Positions 11,120-23,009 of a stretch of 64,000 nucleotides of DNA are shown piece by piece (the stretch's first letter is position 1; each line of letters opens with the position of its first letter). Under the pieces are notes generated by a model. That model was not told where the DNA came from and searched no databases. It worked only from the letters and a program-made list of their open reading frames with translations. The stretch spans positions 32,007 through 96,006 of the forward strand of contig JASANE010012710.1 in NCBI GenBank assembly GCA_030248225.1, written 5' to 3'. The DNA comes from Trileptium ribeirensis. Lineage: Eukaryota; Nematoda; Enoplea; Enoplida; Thoracostomopsidae. Both the position numbers and the translations under genes were made by a program.

Positions 11120-13740
11120 TGAAGTGCTGCTACAACGCAGACAGCAATTAATCATCCGGAGTTAAAAGCCACGCTGAAAAGATGGGTCTTTAGAAATTTG
11201 CGAAACTCAGTCAACGATAAAATATCCGATCGTATAGACACTGGAAGAGTGTTCCAAGTAACTGGCGCAAAACAGTCAAAGCTGTTTGTGAGTCGTTGAG
11301 GCACTTGAAGTTGACGTCGTTTGGAAAAGACGTGAACTATCGCATAATCGTATTTTATTAATTAGGTTGGTGGGTCCCTTGTTACTGAAGCACTTGAAAA
11401 CAATGCATGCTATCTTAAAGGAGATATGTTGATCCACAAGCAACCTTATTACTGGTGTTATATGGCCGAAAAAAGGCGTTCGTGTTACAACTCTCGCCGC
11501 AGAGCGTAGAAAACGGGTCATAGGCATTAACCGTGTGCTGGGAAAATTGGAGTAAATCGAGTCGTAGTAGTCAATACGAGAAATGATAAAGGCACGAATA
11601 ACTGTTTCCGTAATGGTTCTATGGAACCGAAATGTTATTCTCTGCTAGCTGCCAATTCGATACACGACATACTTCGCGTATGTGATCCTGAAGTGTTCGA
11701 CTGTCGTCAATATAAACATCAAGAAACTTAATGACACTAACAAAGACAACTGACTGTCACATTATACGGGTCGACATTGTTATTGTTAATCACCATAAAT
11801 TCAGCCTTAGTAGGATTTAATTTAAGATAACTGCAATCCAGCCACGTTGATATGTCGTCAATTGTCAACTGTAAGCAAGAAATAGCAGTGGTAGCGGATG
11901 AATTATCGTACGACATATAAAGAAAAATGTCAACATATTGTCATATGCATATTAGATACACTTGCATCAGTGCGCCACGGCAGAACCTGCAAGAAGTGCG
12001 ATGTACATACTAAATAGAACGGGGCCCAACACGCTGCCCTGGGGCACACCAAATCGACCACGCTCTGGCATGGACATATTATAGCCTAATTTCACTTGCT
12101 GAAAACGTTTATTAAGATAGTCCTTGAAAAAGAGAAGACATGTATCACCTATGAAGAATCGATGATACAGCCTGCTAAGAAGCATTCTGTGATCAACAGT
12201 GTCAAATGCCGCAGATAAATCTGAAACTGCAACTGCTAGTGAAAGACCGGCAGACTTGTCACGACGAAAATCGCTCATTAGATCTAGAACAGCGCTTTCA
12301 GTAGAGTGGTTGGCTCGATATGCATACTGGGTAGGTGGCAAATACCCGTGCAACGATAAGTAATCGCGCACACCATTAGCAACAGCTCGTTCAATTAATT
12401 TCGACAAAATCGAAAAATTGCTAACTGGACGGAAGTTATTGACATCTCAATGATCAAGAGAGTGTTTTTTCAGCAGAGGGAAACTATGGGTTGCTTTTCA
12501 CGCTGAGACACCGTGCTAGAAACCAATGATTTATTTATAATTTTCGCAAAAAGCGGTGCTATTGTATGTGAATATGTTTTGAGAATAGACATTGGAATCG
12601 GGTACAATGAGTATTGTTTGTTATGGCTACCATTCAAAAGCATTTTTACTTTGTCAACAGAAAACGTTCACTGTGGCAGCACCAAAGAGATAATGTACAG
12701 GATCACGAAAAGATAGAGATAATCGAATGGATGCAACCTTGTTAATAAAATATTTCGAAAACACGTCTGCAGAAAGCGATGAATCCGGAACCTTAGGTTT
12801 CCTGCATAGCATATAATTTATTAGTGGCCATTTGTTACAGCCCACAGAATCAAGTTTTTGCGCCAAAACAGTCTAAACTTAACTTGACAAATGTTTTGAT
12901 ACTGACCCTTGCAAATACGGTAGTTGCGGCGATTAATCAGTTTCAGTAGTCGGTATCAGCATTAGCAAGTGAAGTGCGCCACCTCCGCTCAAACCTGCGG
13001 ACCACTCGCTTAGCAATTATGCAGTCAGTCTCGAATCACGGAAAGTTCGGACGAGATTTAACCGTAACTTACTTTAAAGGGGCGTGTTTGTCATCATTAG
13101 CATATGCCATGCTGTAGTACGGTTACGTCAGGTCATGTACGTCTGCTATATCAAGGTAATTACTACTTAATGTAATACCCATACCGTTTTGAAACGAAGG
13201 TATATCTATCCGAGACCATTTACGAAAATTCACCTTTGACGCTTTACAATTGCTAGGTAAAATCAAAGGAAGTTCAAACACCACAACGTCATGATAGGAA
13301 TACCAGGGGAGGATACATGAAATCCTCAAGTCAGTGTATGATAATACCAAATCAAACGTGTTAACAGATGTGTTAAAATAACATTTTGTTGAAGGTTGTA
13401 TGACTATAATAAATTATGAAATGCAACAGAAAAATTGTCATTGCTGTCATTAGTATGAATGTTAAAATCTACTGCGATTACCACGGGATAACTGTTTGTC
13501 AGGGTTGCATCGAGCAAATCAAAAAACTTATCTAGAAACAGAATCTCGGTTAGTAAACGAATTATTATTACTGATTGATGGGCAATACAACTTGAATAAA
13601 GTGAAAGACGTACAACCAGTTTTAAAATGTTGTGAAAGATATTCGACAGTGAGTGTATTTATTAGGCGTAATTTATGACTCTTGAAGATGTTGCGAAAAA
13701 TGTTAGCCACACCCCCAGCGCGTGTTAGACGAGGACATTC
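11120..13740 (-). pseudogene. CR1-type LINE ORF2 (endonuclease and reverse transcriptase)
   Basis: Endonuclease pieces come first: AGGVANIFRNIFKSHKL near 13720, and SYHDVVVFELPLILP near 13300, the HDxV element near the end of the domain. Reverse-transcriptase blocks follow. They are MSKLIERAVANGVRDYL and TQYAYRANHSTESAVLDL (12400-12290), VSDLSAAFDTVDHRMLL with its catalytic Asp (about 12220), and GVPQGSVLGPVLFS (about 12040). The active-site box that should read YADD reads YVDI, so one Asp is lost. The C-terminal part has ARVVTRTPFFGHITPVIRLL (about 11490) and FRKFLKTHLF (about 11190). Frameshifts and stops separate the pieces. Confidence 0.8.
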
Positions 13741-13894
13741 GGCATAACTAAAACCGTCAGGACACGACTCTCGTCAGGACCGTCAGGACATGCAAGGAGT
13801 CTTTTCAGTTAGCCTAAGTTTCACATATAAGAAATATATCCAAATTATTGTCAATAATGAAATTACTGATATTGGCACTTTTGTTGCTAACTGA

Positions 13895-14780
13895 TTAAGT
13901 ACCCAGTGCAAGCCACTTGTTGGCACAGTTTTGAGGATCATCAGTTACGATATGCTGATCACGGTTCACTCCGCCTATTGCCGTATCAGACTTCGGCTTA
14001 AACTTCCAATCCCTTACTATAACGCCACTCGGCCATATGTTCTCGTCATGCATTTTCAAAAAATGCGCTTTGTACACAGTTATGCGCGCGTTAATCAGAT
14101 CATGAAACTTGGTTTGAGGAAAAAGAAAAACATTGGTAACGGTGATATTGTTATTGGACAGCTGATCAATAATATCTTCCTTAGAACACGCGGACACAAT
14201 ATTGCTAACATGAAAAACAGCTTTGGGAACAACTTCAGGAACAATCACACCTTTTATCGCACAATTTGACCCGGTACATGAAGTAGTGACTCGCATGAGT
14301 AGCTTTTGTTGGCGTTTCTTTACCACTTCTGACCACTTTTGATTGCCAGCCGTGTTGTTTGTCGGCTCGATGAAAACGGAAGATGGTCGCGCTCAGCTGT
14401 GACAGAAATAGAGGTGACATGATTAGATGTACTATCAAATGACGTAACTGATGTCGCAGATACCTGTTTCACCATATCCGTAATCGTCGGCGTTAAGGTT
14501 CGGCTCACTTGGTCAACCATAGACGGAATGTCCATCGTAGATTTGGTGGGAGACTCGATATCAGCTTTGCAGCACTTCGGACATAGGGGAGCAATGAAGA
14601 GAATGGCCCCACCTTTTGAAAACTACGGTACATATCATCATCGATCCCATAGCATTTGGCGTGGCCCGTGAGTGAGCAAAGGCCACAAGGAAGAGTGAAA
14701 TCGCGTTGGCCATTTTGTTGTCACATTTTGTGCACAGCGACATTATATCGATTGTTATAGAAGACTTCCAAGGCATGTTC
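13895..14780 (-). pseudogene. CR1-type LINE ORF1 with PHD-finger start
   Basis: The reading starts near 14745 with MSLCTKCDNKMANAIS. A frameshift then gives PCGLCSLTGHAKCYGIDDDM, making a Cys-x2-Cys, Cys-x2-Cys, His-x2-Cys zinc finger of PHD type as found in ORF1 of CR1-group LINEs. A 143-residue open stretch at 13895-14326 carries VFHVSNIVSACSKEDIIDQL and KMHDENIWPSGVIVRDWKF, which looks like the C-terminal RNA-binding part of such ORF1 proteins. It lies directly upstream of ORF2 and in the same orientation. Confidence 0.65.
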
Positions 14781-15325
14781 AGAGTTTTAGAGGAATCGAA
14801 CGTACCCTGAAGTTACTGGGCACTTCAAAAGGGCAGTGGAAACGAACCGGTGTTCGACACGTAACCTACCGTGGCCGGAACCTTAAAACAGGGGCAGTGG
14901 AACGATATACGAACTCTTGTTCAAGGGCAATAAACGGGAGAGTAGCAATATTTTCAGTACTATAACGTATTATATCAGTCATAGCGGTTACATAATATAA
15001 GCACGGTTGGTATAATTACAGTAACCAACTCGTCAATATCATAAATTCAATGATTGTACCGCAATCGAACAGCGACTGTACCGCAGTCAAACAGTTTGAA
15101 ATAAAACTGAATGCCATTGCGTTAAAACCCTTTACTTTCAAGTTCTTTTAGTAGGAAAAAGACAAAAACTCGAAAGTGGGCTCATTATGTGGTATGGACT
15201 GTATCATATCGGATAATGACACTGGAGCTGTCATATTGCCAGTGAACAGATAACCACGAACCGAAGCTAAACGAGTGAACGTAAGGCGCTTAGAACGAGC
15301 ACCGCCAGAACTGTATGTGTTGAGC

Positions 15326-15726
15326 CTGTGTAATCGTCCACGAGAATTTAACAACCGACAACTCATGTTGAACATAGATGATAAGGACAGTACTTAACGA
15401 TCCATCGTGTCCTGATACACGAGACACTTACAGCACCGCAGGACAACAACAGACGCCTGAAATTCAAATGAGTAACCGTAAGACGTCACGGAACCCATGA
15501 GACCTCGGGGCCTAGCACTGAGTATTGAACGAGTGTAATCGTGTACGGGAATTTAACAACCAGCAACTTAAATTTAATATAGCCGAACGAGTTGAATATA
15601 GGTGACACAGAAAAGGACGGTACGATCAATCGTGTGCCGATACACCAGACATTTATTAGGCACAAGAACAGCCGCCTGAAATAGAAATAAGTAACCGCAA
15701 CACGCCAGGGTACCCATGGGGCCGCC
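15326..15726. repeat. direct duplication, period about 205 bases
   Basis: The block at about 15328-15515 (TGTAATCGTCCACGAGAATT, TTAACAACCGACAACT, CACGAGACACTTA, GACGCCTGAAATTCAAA, GGAACCCATGAGACC) recurs at about 15533-15722 (TGTAATCGTGTACGGGAATT, TTAACAACCAGCAACT, CACCAGACATTTA, GCCGCCTGAAATAGAAA, GGTACCCATGGGGCC). The copies are diverged. No coding content is seen. Confidence 0.65.
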
Positions 15727-15739
15727 GGAGCCAGCAACC

Positions 15740-17588
15740 AACAGCTGGAGATAGTAGCCCAAAACAGGTCCTAAGGTTGGTACACCGTAAAAAAACAACC
15801 CGCGTTCAAGGCATAAAACCAGCAGCTGGGTAGTATTTCTCAGTTTCTTAGTAATTAGCAGTATGAATAATTTAATCTTACCAATTTTTATTCAACGAAA
15901 TCAAATATCAACGTCTATAGTCTATTTTATTTACGTAAACAGGGCTATGCAACATATCTATTAACCTGTTAATTTCGCTGAACATCTATTGATCTAAATT
16001 TTTACCAAACGCTAATAACTTCAAATTATTTGGTTAAGCCAATTTACGATGACGATTATCTTCTTGTGATTGGCCTAAAATTTCGTTGGTAAATGGACCG
16101 GAAATGTTTTACAAAATTTCACAACCACATCTTGCGTGCCTTAACCTTGGCCCGGCTGTTACATGTTGGTATGATGGCAATATCGTTGAGGCTCCGCCAC
16201 GTAAACATGCCGAACCATCAATAATTTTACCAGTTCATTTGTATGAACATTGCTCAATAACAGTTAAAATTGCAACAAAACGGAAAACCGTTAGCAACCC
16301 GAAAATAACAAAGCAGCATTATTCACAAAATAACGCATTAGGCATTCCTAAGTCAGTCGTTTAAATAGTGTCACAGCATACCAAACGAACAAATAAACAC
16401 AGCGGCGTCAACTGAACGAATGTTACAGACAATTTTACCATTTGGCAGAACCACAATTAATAGGTTACCATGCAAACCCCCCCCCAAAAGGGTCAAAAAC
16501 ACTATTTGCAACAACAATCACCACTGGCGGATAAAGCATTCAAGCCAACACCTGAAAAACGCAAATATCGCGAATGGCAGACTGAATGCAATAAAAAATG
16601 GAACACGGCATTACTACTGCCGCCGAAACGAAAGCAAGCCGCCTCCCGACTAATATCGACAAATACGATCCAAAGCGTAATAATAAGGAAACTTTCGGAT
16701 GTTACGAGACTACGGTCGCGTAAATGATCTTTTGATGCCTATGGAATACGCGAAGTCAACATAGTAGTGTTGTTTTTACCGTCGCCGCCAACCAAGAAGG
16801 CACAAACCGTCACGAAAAATTATGTTAGTGATGATGTTAATTTCCTAAAGTCTAAAATATCACAATGTCGTAGGACAACGCGCGCGAGTACCTACGGGTG
16901 ATCCTCGCCTTCACATGGCATCTAAATTGCCACGTCCTGGATTTCATCCCAAGTCTGCGTCATAATCCACCTACAAATCAACTGCATTAAAAGTTAAAAA
17001 TAACATACGGCAAATTCTTCAAATAGCAGATCGGTTTCTTTAGTATTCAAATTATTACCTATAACGCTATTGCTCTAGTAATTGACCCGCCTGTTTCGGG
17101 TGGACATAGCACTTCATACATTATAAGTCTTGTATTAAAAACAATGGTTTATAACGCCGCCTGCTTAAGGTGACGGTTTAAGCTAAATCACCGGACAGCT
17201 ATTTCAGGCGACCTGCACAATGTTTATTGCGATCATACCTAACGTTGTCAGGACTATCTTTCGGGTGTTCTTCACGTCCACTCGTCTCGAGTGAGGGTGG
17301 CAACGTACTACTACAGATTCACGACGCTCAAAACAATTCAGTTGTAGTTAAAGTGTACGTTGACACCGCACGACGTACACTACATATTAAACTGTTAAAT
17401 GCAGCCTGTTTGCATGAACGCAACAGTATTCGCCAAGAATGACGGTCGCAATTCGAGCAAGCTTGTTCAAGATTTATACAGTATCAAATTTACCAACAAA
17501 ATTAGATTTTTAGAACTAATTTTATTAAAATAAGCAGTGAATGTGTTTCGAGCGCCTGAAAATCATTTTTAGCGAGTACTGCACTTAC
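15740..17588. other. intronic, two unassigned plus-strand open stretches
   Basis: Open stretches at 16086-16364 and 16470-16727 on the plus strand are Lys/Arg-rich in the second case (KAFKPTPEKRKYREW) and have no motif I recognise. A further one at 17227-17442 (GNVLLQIHDAQNNSVVVKVY) is also unassigned. They might be remnants of an element ORF. No splice-site-bounded exon was found. Confidence 0.35.
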
Positions 17589-17736
17589 TACGTCTCGTCG
17601 ACATTTTTCACAGCAGCGTTGTATGCCCAGTCGGCAAGCTTGATCTGCTGTTTCACATTTGTCGGACAGAAACTCACACTCAGGCTCAGCAACGCTCCGC
17701 ACACACTGTCTTCGTTTAAGTTCCCGGAATTTGTTT
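17589..17736 (-). CDS. SMG1: SMG1 exon I (FAT region)
   Basis: The acceptor is CATTGTATTTTAG and the donor GACGTA/GTAAGTG, a strong site. After two bases completing Glu from exon H come 48 codons: TNSGNLNEDSVCGALLSLSV, SFCPTNVKQQIKLADWAYNA and AVKNVDET, then two bases. The KLADWAYNAA block matches ALASWAYRWG of human SMG1 in the FAT domain. The last two bases TA are completed to Tyr by exon J. The preceding intron is 7.6 kb. Confidence 0.88.
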
Positions 17737-18254
17737 CTAAAATACAATGTCAGTCAATAATTGATCTGTTGCACCACATCCAAAGTAAATCACTCAGGGA
17801 GGTATATTGCAAATTTGTGGTACTAGGTACGAAATATTGGAATTTTTAGCCCTCAAATAATTGTTTATCCCAATTTAGTGGCATATAATAGTACTTAACC
17901 TTTCCGAATACTGTTCAGGCAGGCGCCCTAGTGCCGAAATTAACTTCTTGTATTCACTAAAGGATGTATATAGTACAGTATATATGCGTGCTGGCTCTGA
18001 AATCACTGTGCAAAACATAGCTCATAATGTCAGGTTTATGCCAATCCCAACGAGATACCATTTTCAAAATAAAACTAGTGCGTCAATTTTCAGGATATAT
18101 CCACAATTTCTTTCTCTACATCATCTACAAAACATTGTACAGGTCACCAGGATTTTCGAATTTCATCCTACATCTCAAGATGTTGCATTAAATATTAAAA
18201 ATAATGAAAAAACCTAAATTTCGCAGAAAAAAGCATAATGGGTCGTCGATAGGG

Positions 18255-18910
18255 GTGACGGATTTCAAACACCTTCAATACATATCGCTACCATTGATCA
18301 GTAAAACGCATGGACACAGTTGGATTTTGAATGAGTATTTATTGATAAACCAAACTCGTATACGGACATGAGTATATTGTACGGGAAAAGTACAATAGAT
18401 ACAATGCCAATAGAATAGTATGTTATTGGGAAAATTGGCAGGGTAACAAATGGGCATGTCCGAGTCATCGCCTTTTTCATGGGACCCCACAGCTGGTTCA
18501 AATCACGGCGTGAACTGCTAAACCTTATGAATGACAGCTGTGCTCACGTTATTCGAAAACGGGAAGAACCATATGAAGCATAATGCAATGGGGTCAATTA
18601 ATTATCGATGAGCCGATCGAGTAACTACTACTAGGGTACTCCGGTTAATGAATAGATTCAGGTAAGCTAAAGGCGGCAAAACAACGAGCAGAATCAAATA
18701 TACAGAGTGTACACAATGGGATTTTAGGGTCTCGATTTTGTTCATCTTAATCAACGGCTATAGTACACAGTAAAACACGCGGACACCATGGGCTTTGATT
18801 TACTATTTATTGATAAGCCAAAATCGCGTACAGACATGTGTATCGTACACGATAATACAATCGATACAACAGTATGGTACGCTATCAGGAAATCGGAGGT
18901 ATAACAAATG
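18255..18910. repeat. dispersed repeat family B, two adjacent partial copies
   Basis: About 18300-18460 and 18765-18905 share CAGTAAAACGC/CAGTAAAACACGC, ATGGACACAG/GCGGACACCATGG, TATTTATTGATAA, CCAAACTCGTATACGGACATG and GATACAAT words in the same order. Related sequence (GGGCGACGGTTTCAAA, then ATTTATTGATAAGC) is at about 36280-36390, and another related piece at 27300-27370. It may be the end of an unrecognised element. Confidence 0.5.
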
Positions 18911-18918
18911 AGCATGAA

Positions 18919-19535
18919 GTCTGTGGGATACGTCTGAATTAAACCGGTCCAACTCGGTAACAGAGGATGGCTTACGCAGAAGTACTTAGGGTATGCTTGG
19001 CTAACATAATTGCGTCAAGCACCCGCCAGTGCGCTTGTAAACTTGGTAAATGAGTCTATATTGATGTAAACTAACGTTATCTGCAACGCAGCTAGAAACT
19101 GCTTTCTTGGCAATGAACTGTATATATTTATTGAAACTGTGCGAGCAGCATCACAGTGTGTCTCATCCATAGCATTCTGATTAGAAAGTTATCATAATTA
19201 TGATGTAACTGACGGGCACTGTTTGTCCAACGCTAGCCTAAACAGTGTATCTGACCACTGATCAGAAAATTACCTTCTATCTATTATTTTCTCTTAGAAT
19301 CATATAAACCAATAATTTTAAGTTTCCTACAGAAGAACATGCAACAAACGTATGTGTAGTAACGGGAGGCGACTGGAGACAGAGCGAAAGTGTGTATTCT
19401 AGGCTCCAAGCTTGGTAAGCACATTCGATTTGACGTGGTATACGCAATGGTGTATAGTGGAAGACATTTTTTGCTCTGAATGTCCAAAAACCGACATATT
19501 TGATCGATAAATAAACATTATTAGCTTCCTCAGTC
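18919..19535 (+). mobile_element. family A (CAGGG element), internal fragment
   Basis: The sequence runs collinear with the interior of the copy at 28151-29333: TTAAACCGGTCCAACTCGG, GGGTATGCTTGGCTAAC, TTATCTGCAACGCAG, GGCGACTGGAGACAGAG and GATCGATAAATAAACATTA. Both element ends are missing. It contributes a 100-residue minus-strand open stretch with no known motif. Confidence 0.65.
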
Positions 19536-19978
19536 GTACACAGAGGGATTTCGGGTTTCAATTTGCTCATCCTAATCAACCGTTAGGGTATACGATACAT
19601 GGATATCGATACTGTAAAATAACGAAGAGGATATAATACAACAAGTATATACAATAACAAATCAGCAAGGACATCATTGAACAATCGACATGGGTACAAC
19701 ATAAGCAAGAGTATACATTGACATAGGTGCAAGTTTGTGACTTTATAATATACGACTCCTAATATTGGTGCGACGATGTAACGTTTTCTTTCTCACGCGC
19801 ATACATATGAATGAACTATAACAGCGGGTACAAAAGTTTTCCCTCTAATGCGGTGTATAACAAGATAATAGCTGTTCCACGTTCCTATAAAATTGTCCTT
19901 GAAATGATAACCAAGATGATTGAGGTTTAGTGAAATGAAAGTCAACATGGGCCTCCTGAAATTCAGTTGACCAAGCGG

Positions 19979-20188
19979 TCATGTTGCGTTCTTGGTCCCA
20001 ATAAGGGGTGCGACGATAGCAATTGCAGAATCCGACCGTATATAATCAAAAGTGTGCATATGTCGTCTCAATCGCCGTGAAACATGGCGAGGAGAATCTA
20101 ACGGTTGATTTTCTACGGGTTTCTTCCGCAGGGCAGATAAAAATCCGCCTAAGATGACAACAGTCTTATTTGTGGAGTAATCAAACAA
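19979..20188 (-). other. unassigned open stretch downstream of the decayed secreted frame
   Basis: A 69-codon minus-strand stretch starts FDYSTNKTVVILGGFLSAL and contains HTFDYIRSDSAIAIVAPLIG. It is in line with, and downstream of, the 20.5-22.8 kb decayed frame and could be a further piece of it. I recognise no family with confidence. Confidence 0.3.
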
Positions 20189-20524
20189 GTGGCCATCCGA
20201 ATGAGAAATTCCATAGTGGCTCTTAGCCAGCTATGGACGAAATAATCAGGCCTTTATTGAGCTTTAATAACGGGGCGGCCTTACCATCGCTGAGAATAAG
20301 AGTTGCAGACCATGAGACGAATTCGTCTCTGTGGAAGGTACGGACTTATTGCAATAATCGTCCCATTACATTATGGCAGTTGCTTGCATTCGAAAATCTT
20401 GCGGTCCGACGCCAATGCCCCAGAAGCTATCGGTAAGATTAGCCTCCAAGCTGGGCTTCTCCTGTAGTCAATAGCATATTCTTGAAAACAGGCAAGTCGA
20501 ACTTGCGAACTAATACAATTCACA

Positions 20525-22786
20525 TTAGATGAGGCAGTGCGGGACGAAGTTGGTTGTTTCCTTCATCCAAAAATTTTGTTTATTTCGTCGGGTAATGGAT
20601 TTGACATCTCGAACTCCCAATTTAAGATCTTCGATATCTCGTCGAGCTTGATCAAGTAATTGGTATCCTTGTTCCGGAGAACTATATTCGATGGGGTAAT
20701 GTTGAATTATTTGTTCGAGGGAGGCCATGTTCGACTTAGGCCATCGAGTGCCTGTTGAAAGAAAAACGTCGATCGGCTTCGAATAGTCTATGAAGTAATA
20801 TGGCACATAAACAGGATTTTCTTTTAATCTGCTGGCATGAGCAAGTCGCTCTTAGTCCTCTGAGGTAATTCGTCTAGAATTAAATACTTCGTCGGTACTG
20901 ACAGTTCTTCAAGGTGGATTTGGGGTTGGAGCTCGAGGTTTGTGACGGGATTAATATCAATTAGACGATGTCGGGCGGCTAATGTCGTCCTCGACGGGGT
21001 GGTGGTCACGGCGTTCGAACGGTTTGAAGTCCAAAGTCTTCAGGGCGTAGCGATCTACGTCCCCATGGGTAGTTCGGAATTCTCTCGGGGTGGTGTCGAA
21101 TAGTATGTTCGGCTCCAGGTTGGTCCATAAAATCTAAATAGGGCGAATACAACGTTCGGCTTCTTGATTGTCTGTCGGAAATATCGACAATGTGTCAGTG
21201 GTCGGGAAGGAAAAGTTTGGGTTCGACCATCACGGTCATTACTAGGTCGTCGCGCCCTACGAAAGTCTTCAGCTGTCGGAATTGTATCCATCGGTTGAAA
21301 ACGGCGGTCTCGAGCATGCCTATACGGCACTTCACGGCGATTGGTTTCCATATCTCTTAGGGCAGGTTCATTTCTTCTAATTACAGGTATTGGGTTTGTC
21401 CGGTTTACATTATCTTTCTGCGACAAGATAGGTCCACGTAGGTTATAAGTATTAGTTCCCATTCTTGGTGTCATTGACGGTCCAGATCTGGTCCAAGTAA
21501 CGTTAGTTGTGGTTTGAATATGCCTAGGTGCGGTCGTAATTGAGGTTACTTGTTTAACATTACTAATAGTGCGTGGGTTAACATGTATACCACGTTGTGA
21601 CGCAGGATCTCAGTGGTATAGCTGATGGCTCAGGTCGGGTAACTCGGGATCGAAGGTAGTAAGGTCCAATGTGATCATCTCGGAATAATGGGGAAGATGG
21701 TGCAGGTCACACAGGAGATAAATCATCCGGTGGAAGAAGTCGACTAAATGAACGGAGTTGAGTTGCAAGTACTTTGGGTTCAGAATCCATATAAGCATTA
21801 CCGGAGTAATTCTGGTACAGGGAAACATCAGTCGATGGTGAACGATATCGGGGGATTGGTTCGCCTTCCGGTATTCCTGTAAAAGACTCGGGCTGTACGG
21901 GTTCTCCACGTACGTATATTGGGATAGCGCTGATACAGGCCCATCCGGTACAGGGGCAGTAGGTGGCATTAAGGTAACATCAGTAAATACGGTAGGTACT
22001 CGCATTGGAGTTGTGGTTATAGGTAGTGGCTCACTCGATTCAGGTGAATTTATTGTGACTGAAGGATTTTGTTCGGGGTGTATTTCAGCTGGATAATCGG
22101 GCCTTGGTGCCCAAGTGGCAGCTAATTCTAAATGGCAGCGGTTATATGGGCTAATTGCATATGGTGGCGTCCGGTGACGGATTTGTTCATCCTCAGAGGA
22201 TGAGATAAATTGGGATGTAAGGATCGGGTTTCCAAACTCATTGAATCCTTCGAGGTTGGGTGATAATAGTTCATCAGCTCTGCGGTATTCTTTCCGCGTT
22301 ATAGGTACTGTGTGTTCGCCATATTCAGGTAAAGGTTCAGTGTAATTATCAGGCGCATAAGGTAACTGAGTTGGGTCTTGTAATAAGTTCTTGGGAAATT
22401 CCGGGCCAATCATATTGAGGCATCCGGTTAGGGTCGTCAATTGGTAATTGATTAGGTATATTCGTATCCATGGCGGCTAGGTGAATATCAGCTTGGGCTT
22501 GGATTAAATTCGCTGCGGGCTCAGCGTCATCCGCAGGTTCGGTTTCATCCACATGTTCGCGGGGAGGTTCGGGAGCGAATGCTTGTCGCATTTCAGCTAT
22601 AGATTCGGGATCCGCGGCTTGGACTTCGCGGACAAAGAGATGATCGGCGTTCACCGTTTCAGTAGGATATTCCAATGGGATTTATAAGTGTTCATCAGGT
22701 ATGTCCTGTAATGAATCTTCCACACATGGGAAAGACGAAGTAGCAGGAATTAGTACGATTAAAATGCACAAAATGCCTTTTCGCAT
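20525..22786 (-). pseudogene. decayed reading frame with signal-peptide-like start, family unknown
   Basis: Read on the minus strand, an ATG at 22786 opens MRKGILCILIVLIPATSSFP, a good secretion signal (basic start, hydrophobic core, small residues before the break). The frame continues acidic and Pro-rich past one TAA at about 22684 (AADPESIAEMRQAFAPEPP). After a frameshift comes a 276-codon open stretch (22440-21610) with PEYGEHTVPITRKEYRRAD and many Pro, Ser and Thr. Further open pieces lie at 21474-21055, 21009-20824 and 20806-20525 (IIQHYPIEYSSPEQGYQLLD, RRDIEDLKLGVRDV). The stretch is visibly richer in GC than its surroundings. I do not recognise the family: it could be a mobile-element gene or a dead host gene for a secreted protein. 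No transmembrane segment, zinc knuckle or enzyme motif was seen. Confidence 0.5.
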
Positions 22787-22867
22787 GGCTTTGAGTTGTA
22801 AGGCGTATTCGGAGACACGGCGGTATGACCTTTAATATTTGGTTTGACAAGAGACATGATCATGGTT

Positions 22868-23005
22868 ATAATATACCAGTCAAATACGTCAATGGGTGCC
22901 TTTATGGCAAACAAACGGTATAGTGCGAATAATAATATACAAGTCAAATACGCACGCCAATGGGTGCCTTTATAGCAAAACAAACGGTATGGTACGACAA
23001 AGAAC
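22868..23005 (+). repeat. direct duplication of about 60 bases
   Basis: The words ATAATATACCAGTCAAATACG, CAATGGGTGCCTTTAT, GGCAAACAAACGGTAT and AGTGCGA at 22868-22927 recur at 22934-22999 as ATAATATACAAGTCAAATACG, CAATGGGTGCCTTTAT, AGCAAAACAAACGGTAT and GGTACGA. It lies just upstream of the decayed secreted frame, where a promoter might have been. Confidence 0.75.
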
Positions 23006-23009
23006 AGCA

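Noticed and set aside
17502..17747. The 81-codon minus-strand ORF with several Cys as a small zinc protein
   Set aside because: It is the wrong frame over SMG1 exon I; the other frame gives KLADWAYNAA and fits both splice phases.
19979..20188. A trypsin-like serine protease fragment
   Set aside because: A faint resemblance around a Ser-Asp-x-Ala-Ile stretch is not backed by a His or Ser active-site motif.
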